From the NCBI RefSeq assembly GCF_000485595.1, contig NW_014577066.1:1-51417 (forward strand): a DNA stretch of 51,417 nucleotides. The letters are read 5' to 3'. This stretch comes from Priapulus caudatus. Lineage: Eukaryota > Priapulida > Priapulimorpha > Priapulimorphida > Priapulidae. The notes beneath the pieces are model-generated. The model was not told the DNA's origin. It searched no databases and saw only the letters and a list, made by a program, of their open reading frames with translations. Below, one piece after another: positions 44,223 to 51,417 of this stretch. Every line of letters begins with the position of its first letter. Position 1 is the stretch's first letter. Position numbers and translations under genes: made by a program.

Positions 44223-46640
44223 TGAAGAGCCGCTCTTAATGGTCTTCTTCAAGGTTGATTAAGTTTTTCAAAAATCTTAGCAGCGCGCGGAGTTTCCATC
44301 GAGCGTCGTCCTTTTTGCATCTGTGTATGCCTGACACAATTGGGGACGAGTGGCAAGGCAGGGTGGTTATCGTTGTTGTGCAAATCGAGCAGAAAGGCGA
44401 GTTGCTGCTAGCACGTGGAGCAGCACGGCGTTCATGGCAGTGCATGCACACGTTGCTGAATCACGTAGATTCGCGCAGTTTACAGGTAGTTAGGTGGGTA
44501 CCCTTAGAAAGCCTAGAAAGCTTAGAAATGTTGAAAACGTGGTTTTCCATGGAGCTGTAACTGCGCGGTATGCCGGTATTGATGTATTAATGCACGAAAG
44601 TGTTTGGCGTGTGCATGAGAAGGTGCGTGCGTGCACCGACACCGACAACAGACTTGACAACGTTGATGCACCCATGTAACAGGCCCATCCTCACACGAGT
44701 GTGGACCGATGTTAGAGCCTGGCGGGCTGCGTGCGGGAACAAAGCCGACGGTGACAGCACGACAAACACGCCGTTCTCGCGTGCGTGGGTGTTGACAGCG
44801 TAAATAACGCCGACGTAGACGCGTCGCCCTACCCTATCAGAGCACACGCGACGACGTGCCGCGCGCTCACGCGGCAGCACACTCCCTGAGCAAATGTCAG
44901 CATTGCTCGTGCAGGTGAGTGGTGGCAGCAGCAGCAGCAGCTGTGCGTGCGTGCATGTGTGTGCGCGCGCGCATATCGCGACAAAAAATTACTCGTGGGT
45001 GATCGGCGCACTTCGTGTGTCAACGCACATAGCCTAGCGTAAACATAGCTCAACCTCACACTATGCCATCGGCAATGATTGCGGGGCGCCAGGTGGCGAG
45101 TTAACAAAATAACCAGCAGGGGGCGGGGGGCCTTCTTATACGAGAGCCCATATTTCTGGTCGTTTGCAGCACACCTTTTGAGAGCTCGCCCCACCAGCCC
45201 ACGGATTCATTGTCACGGGTAAACGTGATTTTGTTGGCGTAAATGAGAGATAAACGTATCGGCAGAATGGGAGCAAGAGAAAGGAGTAGAGGCCGGGGAC
45301 TCGGGGGAGGTGGGGGGAGGAGGTAAGAGGGAGAGAAGAGGTAAGGCAAGGCCGTGCAGAAAAAGGGGGTTGGGAAATAGCACGAAAAAGCATGAAAGGG
45401 AAAGGAAGAGGGGGAAAGGGGAGAGCCAGAGAGTGGTGGAGTGACTGGTAATGCAGGAAGAAAGGATTCCTTCTCCATCGGAGGGCTTCATCAACAGTCT
45501 GCGAAGTCCGGTTGCGGGATGTCAGTTGAGTTAAGGCAGCACAGAAACGAGCAAAACGAGCCGGTCGAAAGCGCAATCGGGCAAAGGCTTGAGGGCATTC
45601 GCAGCCGTAACGCGAGCGCAAGTAACACATTCTACAGAGGGCGCCACAAGCAATGTAGGTGTACCGGGAGAGGTCAGTCAGGGGTCGTGCTGCGTTTCCC
45701 ATTATATTGGCCCACGACTCTGTTTTTGGGGTCAATTAGGTGGTGGATTTGTTTTAATGCGCGCTTGCTTGCGTTTTTTTGTCCAGTTTGTTTAGTGAAG
45801 TCACCTCGAACCCGGCAGTGAGCACCGAGCGTCGCTGTTTGTCATCGTAATCGCACGCGCGCGCGTCATCTGAGCGGCAGTCCTCTCTGTGGTCGTCGTC
45901 ACGACGAGTGGTGTCACGTGATGGGGGGGGGGCGGCGACTAATGAGCCGTGAATGGGAGCACGAACATAATTACGCCGAAACCAAAGTCGCCGTCAGTCG
46001 ACGCCTCGCCTTGCTCCCTTGTTGTGCGCGCGCGGTTCGTCATCAACGGATCGGGCGTCGATCAGTTTTCACCCATAGAAACTCTCGCAGGCATCTATAG
46101 ACGATGGCACAAAGGGGTTTGCACAAAACTTTTCCGCCCGGTCGTGATCTGCGTGATTTCTCTCCCGCACATGATCATGAAGCTGGCTATATGAGATTTC
46201 AGCGGCACTTAATGAAGTTACTGCTGCGATCAAAAACTATCGGTTGCTGACGGTGAAGATCGTCTGTATTAGCTGTAAGCAGCTGTGCAGGCGTATGTCT
46301 TGTTCGTCATGTCAGCCATAGCGAGCCACAAGGAGTGAGGGAGATATACAGAGACGGATCAGATAGACACATATTGCGTGTGAGGCAGAGGGAGGAAGGG
46401 ATAGAGGGATGCAGGGAGAGAGAGAGAGAGAGAGAGTGGGGGGAAGGGAAGGTGGAGTACGATTCAACGATAGAAAGAGTGACATAGTTTGACCTATCTA
46501 TGTATAAGTATGCATATATTATGCAGCTATTTGGCGGGTTCAGTGTCATCATCTTTCTGTCTTCATAATGACGCTTGATGACGACCTCTACATTTCGTCG
46601 AGCGTATCCTAACCACCGATACTTCACGGCACACTCAGCG
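44223..46640. other. GC-variable region with purine-rich tracts, no supported gene
   Basis: A cagcagcagcag patch (44922-44942), a long purine tract (45245-45440) and CpG-rich sequence (45640-46080). One ORF at 44255-44480 ends at a possible donor (tttacag|gtagtt) but matches nothing known. The segment may contain the 5' region of the gene starting at 46946. Confidence 0.4.
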
Positions 46641-46945
46641 TCGGTCGAGTTGCCGTGTGTGCTGTAGCAAATGTGGCACCTCCTTGCGGCGGCGTCCGCA
46701 GCTACATGTAGACATAAACGACTCCGCTACGGCAGTACAATCGGCGCTCGCTCGCTAGATGGCGTCCCGTCGGTCCGACACTCGCCAAATGAGCGCTCCC
46801 CTGCCGTGACTGTTTACTTAGCGCACCGGCGCGGGCCAATTAAATTTTGGTGGGGAATTTTTCCCACAATTGCCTTCCGGAATTCAATTATCGAAAACTG
46901 CAGCAGGCACTTAACGCGGTACATGAATCGAACGTGAGTAGAATA

Positions 46946-47351
46946 ATGGCGTCTAAGTAAGTGTGAGCCATTTAATTTTTGGACTGTAATGCGTAAAAAA
47001 AACACTGCTTTGCATAGTTATGTTTTATCGATTATTTTGCATTGTAGCCGTGTTTTGGGGTAACAAATCACTACATTTACTTTAATTGGAAATTGAAAAA
47101 TTTGAATGAAAACTATTGCGGCTTTCCTGCTTAGTATGCATGTGGTGAATGAATGCAATTGCTCACTGATGCATTGGCTTTTAAAAAATCGTTTGAATTA
47201 ATTCAATTAATTAGAATAAACATTTATATGACAGATGTAGAATATTGGTTTCTTATGCATGACAAATATACAATTTCAGGTTGCGTCAACTAACGTTCGA
47301 TTCCACACCACCTGAGCGACAAGACTTTCCAGTGAGACTTGACATAATCAG
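46946..47351 (+). CDS. First two coding exons of an unrecognised gene
   Basis: Exon 1 (46946-46956) is ATG GCG TCT AA with a strong donor gtaagt. Exon 2 (47280-47351) follows the acceptor caatttcag, completes the Lys codon, reads LRQLTFDSTPPERQDFPVRL then DII, and ends in a split codon at donor gtattt. The phase match, both consensus sites and the ATGGCG start support a real gene start. I do not recognise the family. The upstream region (46640-46940) is CpG-rich with several other atggcg motifs, as at a promoter or 5' UTR. Later exons were not identified with confidence in the remaining 4 kb. Confidence 0.5.
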
Positions 47352-48145
47352 GTATTTATTTGTTTGTTAGAACTGCTAATTCCATCTCTTCTTCCCTTGG
47401 TCAAACAGTATAGATTTAAAAAAATCATATTTGCGGCCATGATGTATGAAATCTAATGTGGGATGAATCCCAACAATCAACACAAGAAATATACTGCAGA
47501 AAAGACAATGTTAGGTTAGTTAATATTTGATAAGGTAATTCACCTAACTGGTATCAGGAAAGAGTGCGGTTCTAGCTAAAACCTTGTATTGACATATTTG
47601 CAGATGCTTTTTTTTAACATAGAGATTTGAGAACAGGAATAGTTATCACTTTTCTTGGCAGTATTTTCAAATAGTTAAATAATTGGTACCCACTCAAATG
47701 GCTATTCGTGCAAGGCGAATTTGTGTATGATGTATATTTCATAATCTATTTTTTTATGAAAATAATATAATATAATGTTCTCATATGAAATGCATGTGGA
47801 TATATATGAGTGCCCTAATTTGCTTGTTGTGCATCACTAATACCACCAGCGAATAAACAGAAGGTGTCAGAAAGCTACTCGCCGGATTATAACCTTGCAG
47901 TTTTATGCAATGTTTGATGTCTGGTTGGGAATATATTTATAACGTCAGTGACGACGGTGCCTGCAAAGCCAGAAATCTGATCACTGGTTAATGTGCGTAC
48001 TGCACCGAGTACTATATTTCGTTGTTGCGATTTAGTTAACGTATCCAGGGTTTCTTATACATAAGAGGCACAGCGGTGCACCTCCGTTGTGGAAATGTTC
48101 CTGTATTTACTGATAAGTATATACCTATAAGTATATCAATACATC

Positions 48146-48395
48146 GTGTATTTGAATGTGTGTACGCACGTGTGCACCTGTATGCGTGCGTGCGTGTGTG
48201 CGTGCACGTGTGCATCTGTATGTGTGCACGCACGTGTGCATCTGTATGTGTGCATGCACGTGTGCACCTGTATGTGTGCATGTACGTGTGCACCTGTATG
48301 CGTGCGTGCATGCATGTGTGTGCAACTGTGTGTACGTGCGTGTGTGCGTGCACGCATGCATGTGTGTGCACGCACGTGTGCACCTGTGTGTGTGA
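48146..48395. repeat. About 26-bp TG-rich minisatellite
   Basis: Units of gtgtgcacctgtatgtgtgc plus atgcac. All six-frame ORFs here are low-complexity Cys/Val or His/Thr translations. Confidence 0.8.
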
Positions 48396-48398
48396 GCA

Positions 48399-48489
48399 GG
48401 AAGAAGATGAGGATGCTGATAGCAGTGATGGATCGCTGATTGCCAGCGTGTATCTCAGCTCTGCGAAGACATGCGAGCCGGCTGAGTAA
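48399..48489 (+). CDS. Possible acidic exon (weak)
   Basis: After tgtgagcag a frame reads EEDEDADSSDGSLIASVYLS to CEPAE and a stop. The composition is not that of the adjacent repeat. However, the frame does not match the phase of the exon at 47280-47351, and the acceptor tract is a TG repeat. It may be a chance ORF or an exon needing an unseen intermediate exon. Confidence 0.2.
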
Positions 48490-50400
48490 TTATGAGATCA
48501 CGCGCTCTCAACTAGCCAGACTAATGCTATAGCGAATCTAGGTTCTGATTGAGAGGAGACAAAGTGATTCTCATGGTTTCCTGCCATGCTCGCTCCGTAC
48601 ACCCGTGCATGGCTGCTAAACACGAAACCCAGGCTTTTTCTGCATGCAGCCACCTGGGTGCATGATGGCAGTGCATGACCTTTTCAGTACGTGGTCCTTG
48701 TATCAATATAGCCTCCTGTTTGGCATGTTTGGATCGCTACTGCTGTGGTGGATCACAGTACGGGCATATGTGCAACTGCATATATAATCATAAACGTGTT
48801 TGTAGCTGTTGTTTCGTACTGCTAATGTGCAGCAGGTAACTGGCCCTTAACGACGAACCTGTCATCAGAGCTGCTAACATTGTACGTTAAATAATTGCTA
48901 CTTCTGAAAATTTAACGAGTGAAACTCTTTCCTACCCCTAAACCTTCCTACTCTTCATTAGGTATATTGAGCCCATAAATATTTATAACCTCCAGAAGTA
49001 GTATTTTTTAGCATTGCTACGAAACAATTATTAAATCTGCAATAAGTGTATGTACCCTGCTGATGTTATAAAATATGAAAAGGGGGTCCTTTTGTGCGAG
49101 AATTGATCTCTGTCTGAGAGAACCGCATGCTCTATAAAAGGGTTTTATCCGAATTGATAGTACACGCACGTATAATGTTGCCCACATGGCTCTGAGCGAG
49201 CGAGCGACTGACTGAGTTAGGGATTGAGTAAGTGTGTTATAGGGGGTGAGTGAGTGAGTTAGGGAGTGGATGGGGTGGGTGGGCCAGCAGATAGATGAAC
49301 AAGGAAGTTTACGAAGGTGGACGTGTGCCCATCCAGATGTACATGATGGAAGAAATGAGTGATGGATGGAAAGAGGGAGTGAGCGATGGAAGGATGGAAG
49401 GGGAAATGGAGGGTGGGAGTGAAGCAGCGGGTGAGCCAGAGGGAAAGAGAGAGAGAACGAGTGAGCAAGTGGGCCTGGGAGGGAGGGAGGAAGCTGGTGA
49501 ACGAATGTGCCAATGAGGGAGAGACGGAGGGAGAGAACGAAAGAGGAAGGGAGGGTGGGATGGAGCTTGAAAGGAAGGGAAACAGTGAGTCATCAAGGAA
49601 CCAGCCGGGCGATTGCCTTTGCAGCTGCAGGTAGGTAGGAATTGACTTCGTAGCAAGTGAGGAATTCGTGCCCACATCCGCACTGTATCTAGTTCCTCCT
49701 GGCTTTTCTAGAATGTACAGCACAGGCTGCTCCCACGCTTCTTACGCTCACCTAACGGTGAAAACCTTAGGTGGCTCTTTGCTTGGTTCTTCGGGCATAC
49801 ATAATTGCAAAGCTCTTGCTTATCCAACTGTAAAGGCTGCTGGTGGCTGAATCAGAGAGTGTCAATAATTAATTAGTCGTCTTGGGAACTCCGAGCGTAC
49901 ACAGGTAGCCATTTGAATCACGAATAATGAACGTCATTAAACTTGCATCGCCTTCCTCCCCGTAACTCGGCGGCACGGAATACCGCGAGCCGCCGCGTAA
50001 TGGTATTGCATGCTCGCGTCGTGCCGTGCCACGCCGTGCCGCGCTAATCCGCGTCCGCGGATGCTGCGCCGGTCGTCACGGCGACACGAGCGCGCTTCAC
50101 GAGTCGGCTCGGCTGGCTGTCGTTGCAGCGGGCACGGTTCGGTTTGGCCGCGAAGCCCTCTTATCGATTGTCCGCTTAACGATGCGCTTGTTGGGGGCAG
50201 GTGTTCGCGTGCGCGTGTTTGCCCGGCTTGGTGGCAAATACGCACAGTGCGGTGAAGCCAGGCAAAAGCAGCTGCTGCTGAAACAGGATGGCTAACCTCA
50301 TCGTGCAGAGGAGCCGTGCTGTGCGGTTGGCAGGACAATATCCCGACATGGTGTTCCCCATTCATAGAAAATCGTGTCTCGTTGATGCTTTCACTTGCTC
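48490..50400. other. Non-coding, with purine-rich tract and GC-rich patch
   Basis: 49195-49575 is a degenerate gagtgagtgag/gagggagggagg tract. 49960-50290 is CpG-rich and lacks a recognisable exon. ORFs on both strands are low-complexity or unsupported. Confidence 0.4.
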
Positions 50401-50403
50401 ACA

Positions 50404-51285
50404 GTAATGCGCGTGGAGCCCTCCCCACCCTAACAGTAATGCCTCCGTACCTACTTAGGTGCGCAGGGCCCTCCCCACCACGTAACTCCGATCGCCATCC
50501 CCACCCACATAATGCGCAGTCCTCCCCACCCACAAGAATGCGCCGTGGCCATCTCCCACCACAGTAATGCGCCGTGCGCCTCACCCACCCACAGTAATGC
50601 AGCCGTGACGCCCTCACCCACCCACAGTAATCGCCGTGGCCCTCCCACCCACATATAATGCGCCGTGGCCCCTCCCCACCCACAGTAATGCGCAGCCGTG
50701 GCCCTCCCACCCACAATAATGCGCGTGGGCCCTCCCACACACAGTAATGCGCTCTGCTTCTGGCCCTCCCCACCACAATAATGCGCCGTGGCCGCTCCCC
50801 ACACACAGTACTGCGCTCCGTGTGCCTGCCCACCCACAGATAATGCTCCTGGTCCTCCCACACACAGTAATGTGCCGGGCCCCCCACCCACAATAATGCG
50901 CCGTGGCCCTCCCCACACACAGTAATGCGCTGCTCTGGCCCTCCCCACCCCACAATAATGCGCCGTGGCCCTCCCCACCCACAGTATAAAGCGCCGTGGC
51001 CCTCCCCACCCACAGTAATGCGCCGTGGCCCTCCCCACCCACAGTAATGCGCCGTGGCCCTCCCCACCCACAGTAATGCGCCGTGGCCCTCCCACCCACA
51101 GTAATGCCGCTGTGGCCCTCCCCACCCACAGTAATGCGCTGTGGCCCTCCCACCCACAGTAATGCGCCGTATCCCCCCCACCTACAGTAATGCGCCGTGA
51201 TCCTCCCCACCCACAGTAATGCACCGTGGCCCCTCCCCACCCACAGTAATGCACCGTGGCCCTCCCCACCCACAGTAATACTGCA
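50404..51285. repeat. 29-bp minisatellite, about 30 copies
   Basis: The unit is gcgccgtggccctccccacc plus cacagtaat. Copies at about 51000-51280 are near-identical; those at 50460-51000 carry many one-base indels. The long ORFs of W/G/H/Y repeats on the minus strand are repeat translations. Confidence 0.9.
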
Positions 51286-51417
51286 TGGTCGTCACCTACC
51301 TGTGGATTGTGCCATGTCTACCTTCTACCCATGGTAATATCCTATCGCACTTTCCAATCCATAGAACATCGAATGTCCTCCTCCCCCCCCACCCAGACAT
51401 CTGGCCGCCCCCCAATA

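Noticed and set aside
48076-48489. 137-codon Cys-rich ORF as a secreted peptide gene
   Set aside because: The Cys/Val part is a TG minisatellite; only the last 30 codons have normal composition and these are noted separately as a weak exon.
50399-51273. Three overlapping 220-270 codon minus-strand ORFs rich in W, G, H and Y
   Set aside because: 29-bp repeat translated in three frames, which is expected when the period is not a multiple of three and stops are absent.

Overview
This is a window of an animal nuclear genome, probably a repeat-rich and perhaps marine invertebrate. The evidence is GT-AG introns of 0.1-4 kb, vertebrate-like single-copy proteins, dense non-autonomous DNA transposons and many minisatellites. 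The phylum cannot be fixed from this sequence. Two genes are recognised with confidence and lie tail to tail. A sorbitol dehydrogenase gene (SORD) runs on the + strand with coding exons from 8747 to 15640. A DET1 gene, a subunit of a DDB1/CUL4 ubiquitin-ligase assembly, runs on the - strand from 25835 to 18193. DET1 is complete: ten exons whose phases all match give 559 codons of protein. SORD lacks its N-terminal exons in this orientation, and several middle exons carry single-base indels. A SORD-like first coding exon lies on the opposite strand at 1328-1278. It could belong to a second, head-to-head SORD copy leaving the window on the left, or to an inverted misassembly.

Layout. 1-3470 holds MITE-like fragments, simple repeats and the antisense SORD-like exon. 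3474-8480 holds a 1.68 kb transposon (3578-5257) inside a minisatellite, followed by an indel-rich second copy and an inverted piece of the minisatellite joined at a single N (6050), so this part is suspect as assembly. 8747-15640 is SORD, whose fifth listed intron (10247-14109) is almost all a 52-bp CT-rich minisatellite with an 804-bp N gap. 15.7-16.2 kb holds two more minisatellites. 18.0-25.8 kb is DET1 with a MITE and minisatellites in its introns. 25.97-29.98 kb is a stack of nested elements: a MITE with telomere-like repeats, a hAT-like element inside it and a foldback element inside that, then a second copy of the MITE and another large foldback element. 31.9-38.4 kb holds a TTAA-flanked element, a second three-layer nest (33295-35277), a dispersed repeat with nuclear-receptor-type DR1 motifs, and a relative of the 3578 element. 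40.85-41.12 kb is a short inverted-repeat element. 42.97-44.22 kb is a 54-bp satellite of about 23 copies that stays open in one frame. At 46946-47351 two phase-matched exons start an unrecognised + strand gene. The window ends in a 29-bp minisatellite (50.4-51.3 kb).

No bacterial-type operon, CRISPR array, rRNA or tRNA was recognised. The two known genes are ordinary metabolic and ubiquitin-pathway genes with no evident functional link. The notable features are the mobile-element architecture, tandem repeats that supply splice sites and a stop codon, and signs of local misassembly.
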